This document shows, piece after piece, positions 52,081-64,000 of a stretch of 64,000 bases of DNA (within the stretch, counting starts at the first letter, position 1; every line of letters begins with the position of its first letter). The DNA is taken from contig JAPVLO010000153.1 of NCBI GenBank assembly GCA_027257055.1, positions 7,316,001-7,380,000 of the forward strand, in the 5' to 3' direction. The position numbers and the translations under genes were made by a program. Origin of the DNA: Cephalopachus bancanus. Taxonomy: Eukaryota; Chordata; Mammalia; Primates; Tarsiidae. The notes below the pieces were generated by a model that searched no databases, had not been told where the DNA came from, and saw nothing but the letters and a program-made list of their open reading frames with translations.

Positions 52081-55000
52081 GCCTATCAAGCTCTCTCACT
52101 TTTTCTAAACAGAGACATCAAGTGGAAAGAAGAGGTAATTATAGTACTCAATGGGGAAAACGTAGAAGAATACCTAAACACAGGAGTTTTCCATTTAACA
52201 CTCAACAATCCAATGACTGAGGAAGAAAATCTGGCATCATTAATGACATTGTATTAGATGATCTCTCATACTGTAAGATTACAGGAGAAATATTCTATAT
52301 TTAATAGAATCAAGACACAAATACTAACTATAACACTCTATGGTAAATTCTGAAACCTGAACTGGGGAATTATTTTAAAATGTAAATTGAATATAGGTTC
52401 AACTGAAAACAAATATAATTTTTTTCTCTTAGTAGTTGAAGTATATTAGAAAAAAGAAATCAAGAACAATTAAAAAATATGCCTCATCTAGTTATACAAT
52501 TCTAAAAACTTTAATGTCAATCATTTGTTTTCTTTTGAGATCCAATATTGGAAGTGAAGCAGAATATAAAAATAGCCACAAATTATTTCCTTCTGTTCAT
52601 CCACAGCTTTACAATGTTACCTTGAAGATAATGCTATCAAAAAGGAAAATTTATTCTCCACTTCTTAAATAAGACATATGGAGTGATTATTAACTTGAAT
52701 TGACCAATGGGACATCAGTAAACATACAAAACCCAAGGAACTCTTGGGGCCTGAGTTTCCTAATTCCCCTCTCACTGTCACCATGTGCAAACTTGATCTG
52801 CTAGAAAATGAGAACATGAATAGAGAGTGGCACCAGTCTTCCTAGTTGGATTTGATGAAGCTTTCATAAGTCAGGTAGCAACTCACCAACTGACTAAAGA
52901 TGTATGAGCAAGCCCAGGTGTGACTAGCAAAAGAACAGCACAGCTGAAGCCAGCTCAACCTGCCTATCACATATGGATATATGAGGCACAGTCTCAACCA
53001 TATTATTTTTTTAAAAAATAAAACTTGTTTTATTATTTTAAGTGAATTCTAGGAGCTGTAGCTGTGTTTATATGACAAGGTAATTTAGTTGTTAAGATAA
53101 AATCTCGTCATTCCAATCCTTATGACGAACAAACTGGATTGGTCAGTTATGTTTTGGTCATTGCTGGATGAATCACATGATGATTAAGATGGGAAAAAGA
53201 AAAGGAAATTACTGTGGAATGGCTGAATCAATGCCATATATAAAATGCTTCAACATGAGGACTAGCAAGTTTACTGGACCTATACTCAAAGTTAAGTGGG
53301 ATTTATATTTTGTTCCCTTGTACAAATAGTTCACGTTTTAGAAATAGATTTTTCCCAAAATTTCAATAAAATGCAGGATATGCTTTCTCATAGAAACAAA
53401 GATATGAGTGATGATTAGGTGCTCAAGGCAGCCTACAGATATTTATTTAATACAGAACATAGGTAAAATATTCTGTATTTGCAATGAATAAAATGGAAAA
53501 TAATAAAAGACAAACTTTATTTTAATTATATTTACAATATTAGGGTAGGATTTAGACAGATATATACATAATCCAGAACAACTTCAATTTGATTGCTAGG
53601 CCCTTTACTTCTCCCATAAGAAAAAACAGAAACAAAAAACCTTGGAGCTAGGAGTCTCCTTTGGTCTATAACTATTACCTAATTTTCCAAAGATACTCAA
53701 GCAGCTCTTATAGAGAAATGGAGCACTGCAGGAAAGATATGACGGCTAAGTATTCAAAGGTCTTTTAGTTAGGAAGTTAGGAAGGGACCTGGTGTTCAAA
53801 TGCCAGTTTCAAAGAAACAGCGTAGAAATTGTTCTTAGAATGTAGAGGTAACTAATTTAGGACAAACCTTAAGAACTAACCAAGATACTCGTTAAATTAC
53901 CATAGAACCAGGTGGGAGCTAAATTGTGTTCCCAGCCTGAATATCTCCATTTAAATGCCTATGAAGCACTTTAAATTCAACAACTCCAAAACTAAACTCA
54001 CTAATTCCTCTTTAGATCTTATTCTTTTCCTGTATTTCCTCATGTCTGCTTATGACCTATAATAATTCACTCTGTGATTTAAGACATTATGACCATCCTA
54101 AATTCATTCCTTTCTTATCATTCCTAATATCCAATTCTTCAAGAAGTTTTCTCTTGTACCTCCTACATGCTTTTAAACCACACCCTTACTCCATTCCATA
54201 CCCCATGACACCACCTTGACCTTGGACAACATTAACTCTTCCCTATCATTCCTCACCCGCACCACCCCTACTCTCAAAACCTATCCTCTAAAAAGTCAAA
54301 GTGATGGTACTAACCTGAAATCTCATCATTTAATTCACATAAATCCATTTATTTATGAATCACTAGGCAAGACATCAGCTTGAGCACAAGTCTCTGACTG
54401 TTCTGCCAAACTAAAACAAGGGTACATAAATTTCAGGGGGAAAATGCAACAACTTGGAAGCTACTGAAGATATTTTGAGGCATTTCTGGTAGATTCAGTA
54501 CAAATGGCACCAGAGACACAGGAGTCACATCATACTTCTGAAAAGCAGCATGGATAAGAGGGTAGCAGAGCAATTTCTATTCCTGACATATACCATTTTC
54601 TCTTTGGAGGAGAGAAGGATGGATGGGAAAACAAGCCATGGCATATATGAGAATTTCCCATTCCACCACTGTGAACTGGAATTATTTGTGTCAGCTAGAT
54701 TATAAATAGAAAAACAGTAGCAAAAAGCCTTGTTTACAACATAAATAGAAGTGTACCCAAAATTCTGTTTCTAGGTAATAAAACTTAAAATTGGTAGTTA
54801 TTTAAAATTGACTTTACATGATCTAGCTTTCATATTTTACAATCTTCTAAATAAAAGGGAGATGAGAAAACTGACTGAATAAAGAAATTTAAAAATTTAA
54901 AGAAATTCAAATGTAAAGAAATATCCTTCTAGCACACAGAGATATCCAAAGTTATTCTTTGATCTTTCACTAAGAAAGAAGTGGAATCCATGGACAAACA

Positions 55001-55350
55001 GTTATAGTTCTCATACTTATATGAAGCCTCTATTTTCTTTCAGAGGACAGAACCACTGAACAGATCAGATGTGGCTAGGTAAATAAAAGAAGTCTTCTCA
55101 AATGACTTTTTCATATATTAAACACACAAATGTCTTATTTATATTTACACCTAAAGTTACCTTCCTCCCCAAGCCAATTTGTCCTACCATCTTCCTTACT
55201 CCAGCAAATGACACCTCTACTCAGTCACGTGTGCAAGCTAAAAATTCAGCTTGTCTTCCCACTTTTTCACACTTCATGCCTAATGAATCATTTGGTCCTA
55301 CTGATTTTAATTCCAAAATAGCTTTTGAAGCCACTTCTTCCAATCCCATT
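52081..55350. other. Intronic stretch, mostly unassigned
   Basis: No exon or young repeat recognised between exons c and b here. A short open frame (52436-52672) is AT-rich with no family resemblance and is treated as chance. Confidence 0.5.
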
Positions 55351-55359
55351 TGCCACTAT

Positions 55360-55995
55360 TTTAAGATGATTAAGTTAGAATCATCTCTTACCTGGATTAC
55401 AGTAATAACTATGATTTGGTTTGCCATCCTGTAATCTATTCTCCAAACTAAAATCAGAGTGATCTTTCTAAAGGCATATCTGAACTTGCCACTCTTATTC
55501 CTCTTTGCACTCAAATAGAAAATTATAAAATATTTTCTTCTGTACAGCATACAAGGCTCATTATGACTTGGCCTCTGGTGACTCCTATTAGATGACATGA
55601 CTTTTAATTAGTTAAAAGCACCAAGCCTTTCCACATGATATTCTCTCCTTTAGAGACACCCTTCACCTTCCATGGTTTGGCCTTCCCTGAAAATTGCCAT
55701 TTAACCCCACTCCACCATAACCACCCCTACCCTCCTTTAATCAACTAACTACATACTTCTGCCATTGTCCTCCAGACACCATCCCTGAACCAAGCCAAGA
55801 CAACATCCCTCCTAAGTGTCCACCACATCCCCCATCACCTTTATAGCATTTTCACACTCTAATGTACTTATTTGTTTATAAATCTTCCCCTAAACAGCAA
55901 GCTGTATGAGACTGGGTTTCTTTTTATTCCTGTTTACTATTGGATCTCTGGACCTAGTACCCAGTGCATAGTAAAGGTTCAGAAAAAATGTGTTT
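55360..55995 (+). mobile_element. LINE L2 3' part
   Basis: CCATCCTGTAATCTATTCTCC ... ATCAGAGTGATCTTTCTAAAGG ... CATACAAGGCTCATTATGAC, then the tail AAGCTGTATGAGACTGGG ... CCCAGTGCATAGTAAAGG. This is the L2 3' region in order over more than 600 bases. It explains the 110-residue open frame ending at 55434. Confidence 0.7.
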
Positions 55996-56317
55996 TGTGG
56001 AAGAGCTGATTAGTGATTCTCAAACTGTAGCTGTGTGAGAATAATCTAAGGAGCCTGTTAACACACACTCCTGGGTCCCACTCCAGAGTTTCTGATTCAG
56101 TCTGGGCTGGACCTAATAATTTGCATTCCTGAAAGGTCCCAGGTGATGCTGGTGCTGCTGATCCAGAAACTACCTTTTGAGAACCCACTGGAGTAGAAGA
56201 GTAGACTAGTGAAAACTAGTAAGGATGAATGCCTTTTCCATGTTGTTTTTGCTAAAACATTCCCTGTTTTTCTCTAAAAATAACAATAGATACACATGGT
56301 TGACAGAGATTTTAGAT

Positions 56318-56450
56318 TCCTTTTTTTGTATTTTTCTATTGTGGTAAAATATACATGATATAAAATTTACCATTTCAACCATTTTTAAGTGTATACTTCA
56401 GTTGTATTTAGTACGTTCAGAATGTTGTACAATCATCACCAGATTTTAGA
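56318..56450 (-). mobile_element. Old L1 3' fragment, antisense
   Basis: GTGGTAAAATATACATGATATAAAATTTACC ... TTTTTAAGTGTATACTTCAG in blocks matching the antisense L1M 3' UTR. Confidence 0.65.
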
Positions 56451-56632
56451 TTCCTTTGTAAATAGGTAGAGTTTTTATTAATGCACTTGCCATTATGATG
56501 TGAGGATGTAAAAGTGACATTTGATTCAGAGTGAGACAATACATATATAAGATATATATTTTTGTGAATATAAGACTACATTTTGTAAATTTCCCAGCAC
56601 TATTTTATTTAATCAACATCTAGATTTCTTAC

Positions 56633-56819
56633 CTCTTGTGCTTCATGGGCTATTAATTGGTCCATTAGTAATCTCCGCCGTCTTTTCTCCCTTTGCTCGC
56701 GTGCAAAAGCATCTTCTTCTAGGCGCTTCTGAATTTTCTTAATGTAGTCATCATCTGAGTAGGTGTTTAACAAATCGGTAGTTGTCTGACCTGCTGCATC
56801 TAAAGAAGTCTTGGATGAA
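56633..56819 (-). CDS. SPEF2: SPEF2 exon b (187 bp)
   Basis: Acceptor TTGTTCTTAG, donor CAAGAG|GTAAGA (strong). Encodes about 62 residues starting SSKTSLDAAGQTTTDLL. A run of Lys/Arg/Glu follows (KKIQKRLEEDAFAREQREKR), typical of the long charged helical region upstream of the SPEF2 adenylate-kinase-like domain. The basic cluster KRRRR precedes LLMDQLIAHEAQE. It enters in phase 2 and ends in phase 0, matching the 51.1-kb exon. No stop or frameshift is seen. Confidence 0.9.
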
Positions 56820-57024
56820 CTAAGAACAATAGTTTTTATTTTAGACTTTAATAAATAATGTGATCATATGCTACTGTTTGTGACTATGGAGAAAGAGCTC
56901 GGAAGAAGGCTCCCTTGAGTTCTCTGTTAATTTATTAATACAAGCATTGCAGCAAATATTATAGCTCAGTGTGATATAGCTTATCAATAGATTCTGTTTG
57001 CTTCACCTCATTTCTTTTTTTTTC

Positions 57025-57130
57025 TTTTAGATTCAAAAGGAACATGTACAGGTTTGCTACATGGGTACATTGCGTGACAGTGAGATTTGGTCTTTTACTG
57101 AGCCCATCACCCAAATTGCTTCACTCTACT
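57025..57130 (-). mobile_element. L1 3' end fragment, antisense
   Basis: TTTTAGATTCAAAAGGAACATG and TGCTACATGGGTACATTGCGTG match the reverse complement of an L1MA/L1PB-like 3' end. Confidence 0.6.
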
Positions 57131-58605
57131 TCTAAACTCTGCCTCTGTGAAGTCCTAAGCATAGACTTCTTTCTAGGTCCATTACCTTTTTGTTCTTTAA
57201 TTTTTAAGATTTTCATTCTAGCCAAAGAGACTGTATTTCTCTTCCAGTCTCTGGTTCAGGACCTCTGCCTTGTCTCTTTTGAGTCAACAGAAGCCAGATT
57301 ATTGATAACCCAAGTGTCTTGGAAGGTATACTTCTATAAGAGTAGGCCAGGTGCATTAATAACAAGTCACTAGAAAGTGCTTCTACGGATGGTTCCATTT
57401 ACTACTACTCTTCTCGCATGTATAAAAATGAAAGTTACTCTGTGAACTACCTGATGGCTTAGGACATCAGCTCAATTCTTACTGGGAACTCCGGAGTTGA
57501 ATGACTTGCTTATCATGCCACACTGGCAAGCACAGGTCTGATCTGGCTTCTTGCCCATGTCCTAGTGACATAAGTGAGAAGACCTACCTCAGAGCTCTTG
57601 CTCTACCTCATGTCCAAAACTTAAATAATCTGGAAGAGGCTGGCGGTATTCCCAACAGAAATTTAACACATTCAATTTAGAAACAGAAAGTTAACGCATT
57701 CATTAAACACAAAAGTTATATTTTATGACTATTAGAATCTAATAATTATCAATTATCATCTGAATACCTCTTTAGAAAGTAAAGAGAATATAACAGTGAA
57801 ATAACCTGAGCAATACCATAATGTTACTTGCCAAAAACTAATAAATTTTATATCATGAATAATCATTGATTTTGTTATGAGTAATTAATTTTTCTGGCTT
57901 AGAATATAACTTGTAATCTTATTCAAAAAAACAAGGACACATTACTAAAGTGTGTAGGGACTAAATAGTCATCAATTCTTGTATAAACAGAAATTTACTC
58001 TTGTAAAAACATATTTAACTCATGATTGATGACCTAATAACTACATACTTATAATACAGATATTACTGTATTATAAATCATAATTTGTTCCCAACTGAAA
58101 TCTGAGTAGTAAGAGAAGTACCCTATTTTCCTCACCTCTGTTCCTGTGCCTTGCATGCCTGGCAAGTAGTTGATGTCTGCTAACTTTCAAATAATATGTT
58201 TAGACTCACTCTACAAGCATAACAATTTCACACAAAAATTGTAATTACTTTACTAATAGGGGCTCAACCTTTGGCTGTATTCTGCTACTGAGAGGAGCTG
58301 AGTACAAACTGTGTAGCTACCAAAGACTCAGGAATGACAAAGAGTTTAACCTGATTTACTTATTACGATTTTGTATTTAATTGTGTGGCATAACACTTTT
58401 AAATCGGTCATCAAAATTCTTATTACACTTTTACTTAGTGTTGTTTAAAAGTTTCTGCCACAGATAAAGTATGGGGTAATAGCTCTATAAACACTATATT
58501 TATGCTGCCAATAATATAATTAACACATTGCTTCTCCTTTAATTATCAATCAGCCCATCCATCCATCTACTGCCTTATTCCTATAATGGTGTAAAGAAAG
58601 CTACA

Positions 58606-58863
58606 TACTTTGGGAAGCTGAGGTGAAGAGATTGCCTGAGCCCACGGATTCGAGAACAGCCTGGGCAACTTGGCAAGACCTCATCTCTACAACAAATCAA
58701 AAAATTAGCCGGGCGTGGTAGTGCGAGCCTGTAGTTTCAGCTACTTGGAGGGCTGAAGCAGAAGGATCTCTTGAGCCCAGCAGGTTGATGCTGGGGTGGC
58801 TGTGAGCGTCCCATTGCACTCCAGCCTGGGCAACAGAGTGAGACTCCAACTCAAAAGAAAAAA
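58606..58863 (+). mobile_element. Alu-type SINE, 5'-truncated
   Basis: Starts at TACTTTGGGAAGCTGAGG, missing about the first 40 bases; ends GACTCCAACTC. Perfect 13-bp duplication AAAGAAAGCTACA at 58593-58605 and 58864-58876. Confidence 0.92.
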
Positions 58864-59036
58864 AAAGAAAGCTACAAGATATTTAAGTAAATAAATATTC
58901 ATTTTGCTAGATATGAGTTTCTTAAGGGCAGTGATTACTTTTTTTTATACGTGTTTGCTTGCCAGACCTCTATTGAAGTTAAGAATTTTATGTTTATAAA
59001 TTATTAGTAGTTGAAACCTTGGTCAAATATGTTTTT

Positions 59037-59062
59037 TGTTTGTTTGTTTGTTTGTTTGTTTG
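59037..59062 (+). repeat. (GTTT)n microsatellite at a SINE tail
   Basis: Six to seven GTTT/TTTG units abutting the antisense SINE; expanded tail. Confidence 0.85.
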
Positions 59063-59336
59063 AGTTGGAGTCTCACTCTGTCGCCCAGACTGGAGTGCAG
59101 TGGCCGCTCCCGGCCACCTGCAGCCTCGACCTGCTGGGCTCTGGCGATCCTTCCGCCTCAGCCTTCCAAGTAGCCGGAATTACAGGCATGCGCTACCACG
59201 CCCGGCTGATTTTTTGATTTACTGTAGAGATGAGGTCTCACTGCCCAGGCGGGTCTTGAACCTGTGGGCTCAGGCAATCCACTCACCTCAGCCTCCCAAA
59301 GGCACAGGATTACAGGCTGAGCCACCGAGCCTGGCT
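59063..59336 (-). mobile_element. Young Alu-type dimeric SINE, antisense
   Basis: GAGTTGGAGTCTCACTCTGTCG to GAGCCTGGC. Reversed left arm GGTCTCACTGCCCAGGCGGG, short subtype. Possible flank pair AAATATGTTTTTT / AAATTTGTGTTTTTT, imperfect. Confidence 0.92.
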
Positions 59337-59755
59337 AAATTTGTGTTTTTTAAAATAAAAGTTTTTAGGAAAAGCCTCAGATAAATCTATTAATCCAAAT
59401 GCTAAATTACAGGAGCCAAAAACTTCAGCTAAATAAGCAAATATCAGATAGTATTTATTTTTGTCTAAAAAATGAAAAAAAAAAGGAGAAGCTTTTTTTA
59501 CATATGGAGGGAAGAGTAAGCCATGGAAGCTCTTGCACTGCTAGCTCTGAGGTATCCTTTTATAGGAACTGTTTAGGAGCAGGCTGTGAAAGAGGCAGTG
59601 GCAGAATGTGCTCCTCACGCTCAAGCTATGAGAAGAATTTAGTGTTTTTTGGCATCAAGTTAGTGCAAAGATTCTCAATGAGTCCAGAACATTTTTGATT
59701 CTAAGCTAAGAATTCAGAATGAACTTAAACAATAGTGATTAATTATGGGGCTTAA

Positions 59756-60055
59756 GGCCAGGCGCAGTGGCTCAGCCTGTAATCCCAGTATTTCAGGAGG
59801 CCGAAGCAAGAGGACTGCCTGAGCCCGGCGGTTCGAGACCAGCCTGGGCAACTTGGTGAGACCTCGTCTCTACAGTAAATCAAAAAATAAGCCAGGCATA
59901 GTAGCTCATGCCTGTGGTTCCAGCTATTTGGAAGGCTGAGGCAGAAGGATCGCCTAAGCCAAGCAGGTCGAGGCTGCGGTGGCCATGAGCATGCCACTAC
60001 ACTCCAGCCTGGGCAGCAGAGTGAAACTCCAACTCAAAAATAAACAAATAAATAA
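59756..60055 (+). mobile_element. Alu-type dimeric SINE
   Basis: AGGCCAGGCGCAGTGGCTCAG to GAAACTCCAACTC, then AAATAAATA tail. GGCAACTTGGTGAGACC left arm. Weak flank pair around GGGGCTTAA / TAGGACTTAA. Confidence 0.88.
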
Positions 60056-62090
60056 AATAATAGGACTTAAAAAGAGCCATATATTTTACCCATAGCCTTT
60101 GTTTAAAAGTTTGCCTTTGACCAGCATTGCCCAATGTTTTCATTTTTAAGGCCATCAGGGAAAATTATATGTGTGCAGCACACTGGGAGGGATTTCAAGT
60201 CTCAGATGAGGCTGCTCACAACCAGAGGTTGAAGTCCAGGGACTTCAGCTGCCATAGGCCCTATCTTATTCCTCTGAAAAGTGAGGCTGTTAATATGTTA
60301 TGGCCCCTCAGTTGCAAATATCTGACAGGACCAAGTAAGTGGAGGCTTCTGTGAAGAAGGGACCTGACACTGCTATGTCCCTCCCTTTTCCCTCAAAATT
60401 GAACCCCAACTTTATTCAGGGAAGCAATGTACCCAGCTAAAGACTACATTTCCCACCCTCCCACCTTGCTAGGTGTGGCCATGTGACTGTATTCTCATCA
60501 GTAAGATAGAGCAAAAATGTTATAGGAGACTTTTGGGAAGGCTTTTAAAGGAACCTATTTCAGATAGGAGATAAATACTTTTTGCCATCCATATTCCATG
60601 CCTGGAACATAGGCCCAAAGCCTAGATTTGTAGCAAACATCTTGTATCATGAATATGATCCTGAGGATGAAAACAATACACTCTGGATGCTTACCTTCCA
60701 ATCTCTATAACATGACGAGAAGTACACTTTTATCTAATTTGAGGTTTCTAAAGCTAACTGATAGAAACCAAGTGTCAGATTGGGTTGGCAAAGGATATGG
60801 GGAGCAAAGTAAATATTGCAGTGTGGGGATGATCATTAAGACATTAAATAATTTACATAGCAAGGAATGGATACTGGTGCAGGGCTTGGAAGACACTGCT
60901 GTGCTTTGTTAATTCTGGTTGCTAAGTTTTGTGGGAATTTATGGGTCTCAGGAAAGAAGATGGGGGAAACTACAGAGAATAGCATTCCCCACAAACAACA
61001 AAGTATTTCAATTGTTGAAGATGGTCTTTCTGATATACACCATATGTTTATCACCACAGAGCATGTGGCTGCTGAGGTGAGTGAGAGAGTTAGAAGAAAT
61101 CCAGTGGTTTCATGGTCAAGGTCAGGATAGGTATGGTAGGGTTCAGGTGATGGCTACATGGATGAGTAGACTTGAATTACACTGTTTTAACAGTCAGAAT
61201 CAAAACTGATAAATGGGAATGGAAACTGTAAGTTTCTGCAGAGGGTAGAGGAAAGGTAAGATACATATATATCCTCCATTTTGCTTGATTTTCTTTTCAC
61301 ATTTGACATTGTCATCATTTCTTCCTTGACACTTTTTCTTATTCCTCCTTATTTGGCTCTGTCTGTTCCTCCCTTCAGAAAATATTAATATAAAATGAAA
61401 ATATGTAATTTGTTCCTGATTTTCTTATTTAGAGTTAGTATCTTTTTAAATTCATTTCATCAGATGTAAATGAGTTAGAGTTTGAACAGCTTCCATTTAA
61501 AAATGCAGAAAGTTCCAAATTACTCCTATATATGTACTATCTAATGGATTATTTTCTGTGCATCAATGACCTTCAATAGAAAACAAAGGAATAAGGGATC
61601 TTTATCTTTAGGCAAATGAAGCTCATTAATTATGCCATTTTTGAAATGAACTAACCAAAATGACCGTCTTAATGACATATTGTCAACAAATTAATTCATT
61701 CAACAACTCCTCACTGTTGGTTCCCGTGCTAAATGCTGGAGGATATAGCAAGAGATAAACTAAATTAGAGTCTAATAAAGGCTTTACTGTGACAAATTTA
61801 AATTAGTGGTCACGAAACAATTTTGGTGTTTAGAAAGTATGTGGGAACTTAGAAGACTAGTACAGAAAAATAAATCAGCTTCACATTTCATATAGCCACC
61901 TTCTCTCTAGATCTTTATACAAGTTGTTAACAAGCAATCTGAATTTTAACTCATCTATCTTCCCTCATATTCTCTGAATGAAGATTCTCCTAAGTGAAAA
62001 GTCCTTGGAATAGTTATTCCAAATAAGCTACATCTAAATATTCAAAAGTTATGTGTAGAACAGAATACAGTTTTATGACTATTAAAATAG
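60056..62090. other. Intronic stretch, largely unassigned
   Basis: Between SPEF2 exons b and a. About 60430-60560 (GACTACATTTCCCACCCTCCC, GGTGTGGCCATGTGACTG) resembles an old LTR/MLT-like element seen widely in mammals, which I cannot name with confidence. Open frames at 60649-61130 carry no recognisable domain. Confidence 0.4.
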
Positions 62091-62102
62091 TTCACATCCC
62101 AC

Positions 62103-62194
62103 CTTTCTTTTGCTTGGAAATCCTTTTTTATTAATGCTTCAAACTTCTTGATTTCATTGGCCACATCCTTTAAAGAAAGTTCATCATCAGTTCT
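62103..62194 (-). CDS. SPEF2: SPEF2 exon a (92 bp)
   Basis: First SPEF2 exon in the window in transcript order. The acceptor reads TTTGAGGCAG before AGAACTGATG and the donor reads GAAAG|GTGGGA. It encodes an acidic/basic helical peptide beginning RTDDELSLKDVANEIKKFEA. The exon leaves two bases (AG) that join the T of the next exon to make a Ser codon, so the frame is kept. The polypyrimidine tract at the acceptor is short and purine-containing, so the 5' boundary is slightly uncertain; a CAGAG alternative exists two bases downstream. Confidence 0.82.
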
Positions 62195-62739
62195 CTGCCT
62201 CAAAAAACCATTTTAAAAAACTTCATTTACCATATTCATTCAATTGTACAAGGTAACATGTACTACTGCTTCAAGATAATTAGAAGCCCAGAAATGAAAA
62301 GCTGCATTCCAGAATATTTTTATAATTTTGATTTGTTGCTTTCAGACTATACCTAAAAGAAAGTGAAAACTGCCTAATCTGAATAATTTAGTTCATGATT
62401 CTAACTCCGCCAGTGCACCAAGGGATTTTATTAGAATGAACATTCTCAAAGAGCCAGGACATACATTTTTGGATATAAATATTTCTTTAAAAATTGTTGT
62501 TGTGGGTGTTTTAAATATTTCTCATGCAATCTTATTTACACTATTAATTTGTTCTCTGAAAATTAACTTTAGCTCACCCTTGTATATTATAAATTCTTAT
62601 TAATAAACTTTAATAAACTCAGGGACAATATGAGAGCTATATACTAAAATGGAGTTAGAAAAAAGTCTCTGTAAGTGGTCATTTTTGGAATCCAAGTGCA
62701 GGATATTTGTTAGCGTTGTTTATGAAAAGACATGTGGAT

Positions 62740-62960
62740 TAATGTAAAATGCAATGGACTTAGGAATCAGAGATCTATCCATCTCTACTTTACCAGCATT
62801 GTGAACTTGTGTCAACTTTCTGTGACTGTTTCCTTATCTGCAACATGGAAAAAATAATATCCTACTTAGAGAGTTATTTACAAATTAAAGACAATGTGAA
62901 ATGCCCAATCCACAGCCTGACATATAGTACATGTTCAATAAATGATAGCTATTATTCATC
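62740..62960 (+). mobile_element. MIR SINE relic
   Basis: TGCAATGGACTTAGGAATCAGAG ... TTGTGAACTTGTGTC ... GTTTCCTTATCTGCAACATGG ... ACAGCCTGACATATAGTACATG in MIR order. Confidence 0.7.
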
Positions 62961-63289
62961 TTTGTCAGTCACATGAGAAACCACAAACAACATCGTAGCA
63001 GTATATGGTGCAGACTTCAGGAATTAATATCAAAATGTAATATTGCTCTCCTAGAAATATAAGCAGAATATATCCTACTAAAATGATTGACGGTGTGGTC
63101 TAGGAAAATATCGCCAGTATAGGTTTCTTAAATTTAAAATATACCGATAGCTACAAGTCACTTAACATTCCTGGAATTCATAGGAAATTAGTGCTGTATG
63201 ATGAAGAAAAATTGAGTAAAAACATATAGTAGGAATGGCATTTATATGGTATGTATACTTTGGCCCCTGCTGTACCAATAGCAGTTATG

Positions 63290-63712
63290 ATCTTGAATGC
63301 TTGCCCCCCAAATCTCATGTTGAAGTTTAATCCCAGTGTTGGAAGTAGGACCTAAGGAGAGGAGTTTAAGTTGTAGGTGAGAATCAGTCATGAATAGACT
63401 AATGCCCTTCCTAATGGTGAGTGAGTACTTATTCCATTAGTTCCCATAAGAGCTGTTTGTTTAAAAGAGACTGGCAGCTCCCCCTTCTCTTTTTGTCTTG
63501 CTTCCCATTCCATCACGTGACGTCTGCACATGCCAGTTCTCCATCCCTTTCCTCTTCCCCTGCTCCTTCTCATACCTGTGACCCTTATGAGATGCTCAAT
63601 CTTAATCTTTCCAGCTAGCAGGACCATGAGCTAAATAAAAGCTCTTTTTCTTTATAAATTACCCAGCCTCAGGTATTCCTTTATAGAAATGCAAAAAGAC
63701 TAAGACATGACC
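63290..63712 (+). mobile_element. MaLR LTR (MST/THE1-like)
   Basis: ATCTCATGTTGAAGTTTAATCCC, AAGAGCTGTTTGTTTAAAAGAG, GAGCTAAATAAAAGCTC (polyA signal), TTATAAATTACCCAGCCTCAGG and the AAAAAGACTAAGACA end are the typical MST-type LTR in sense. Lies upstream of SPEF2 exon a in gene orientation. Confidence 0.88.
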
Positions 63713-64000
63713 CATTATGAGGCCACCCATTCTGACCTGGTTTTTTAATGACCACAGGATCTTTTGCAACACAGGAGTCCAGATCAGTACAACCATTTGA
63801 TAGGAGTTTGCCAACCCTGGCCTACATCTACATTCTTTGTTTTTGAACAATAATATAAAATGGATTGAATATTCATAGAGTAGAGGAATTATGAATGAAA
63901 AAAGGACAGGGCCATAGATAATTTAGAAAGGAAGTGAGAAATTTTAGAAGGTCTATCTTTATATTTTAGGGAAAGATCATTCTTTAATTAAGGTAAACAC

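Noticed and set aside
55102..55434. 110-residue plus-strand frame
   Set aside because: Overlaps an L2 relic and has no known domain.
57044..57373. 109-residue plus-strand frame
   Set aside because: Begins in an antisense L1 3' end and continues in unassigned DNA.
59399..59698. 99-residue plus-strand frame in an intron
   Set aside because: No domain, low complexity at the start and no splice context.

Overview
This is a mammalian nuclear genomic window with no bacterial gene organisation. It is AT-rich, more than 95% non-coding, and full of Alu-type dimeric SINEs, L1 LINEs, MaLR LTRs, L2 and MIR relics. Dimeric Alus point to a primate. The Alu consensus here is neither the catarrhine/platyrrhine form nor the usual lemur/galago form (left arm ending ACAATAAATCAAAAAATYAG, right arm ending GACTCCAACTC-polyA), and the young L1 3' ends also differ from human ones. 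A tarsier or other non-simian primate is my best guess; the species call is inference.

The one real gene is on the minus strand. Eleven consecutive internal exons of SPEF2 (sperm flagellar 2 / KPL2, an axonemal central-apparatus protein) lie between about 62.2 kb and 2.4 kb. In transcript order they are 62103-62194, 56633-56819, 51108-51296, 48137-48324, 34992-35160, 11986-12205, 11237-11391, 9361-9421, 7951-8012, 6464-6567 and 2398-2654. All have plausible splice sites and every junction keeps the reading frame (1,684 nt, about 561 residues). The first five encode a charged, coiled-coil-like stretch. The last six encode an adenylate-kinase-like P-loop domain, with the Walker A motif in one exon and the DGFP signature in another. 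Exons 5' of 62.2 kb and 3' of 2.4 kb lie outside the window.

The introns hold nested repeats. 1-1.76 kb is an L1 3' end. 3.5-6.1 kb is a probable antisense endogenous-retrovirus relic. 9-25 kb is rich in SINEs, several with perfect target-site duplications. 26-30.5 kb has a weak retrovirus-like signal. 36.8-45.7 kb is a stack: an old antisense L1 is broken by a 5'-inverted young L1, by SINEs, by an MLT1-type LTR and by a processed pseudogene of claudin-11 (CLDN11), which itself carries a SINE in its 3' UTR. 45.7-47.9 kb is a second 5'-inverted L1 containing a tiny SINE monomer. 48-64 kb alternates SPEF2 exons with sparse repeats and ends near an MST-type LTR.

I found no tRNA, rRNA, CRISPR array, operon or self-contained novel system. 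The points most worth a second look are the GC-AG intron in SPEF2, the altered adenylate-kinase signature, the CLDN11 retrocopy with its insertion stratigraphy, the two twin-primed L1s (one with a candidate 3' transduction) and the unusual SINE subfamilies.
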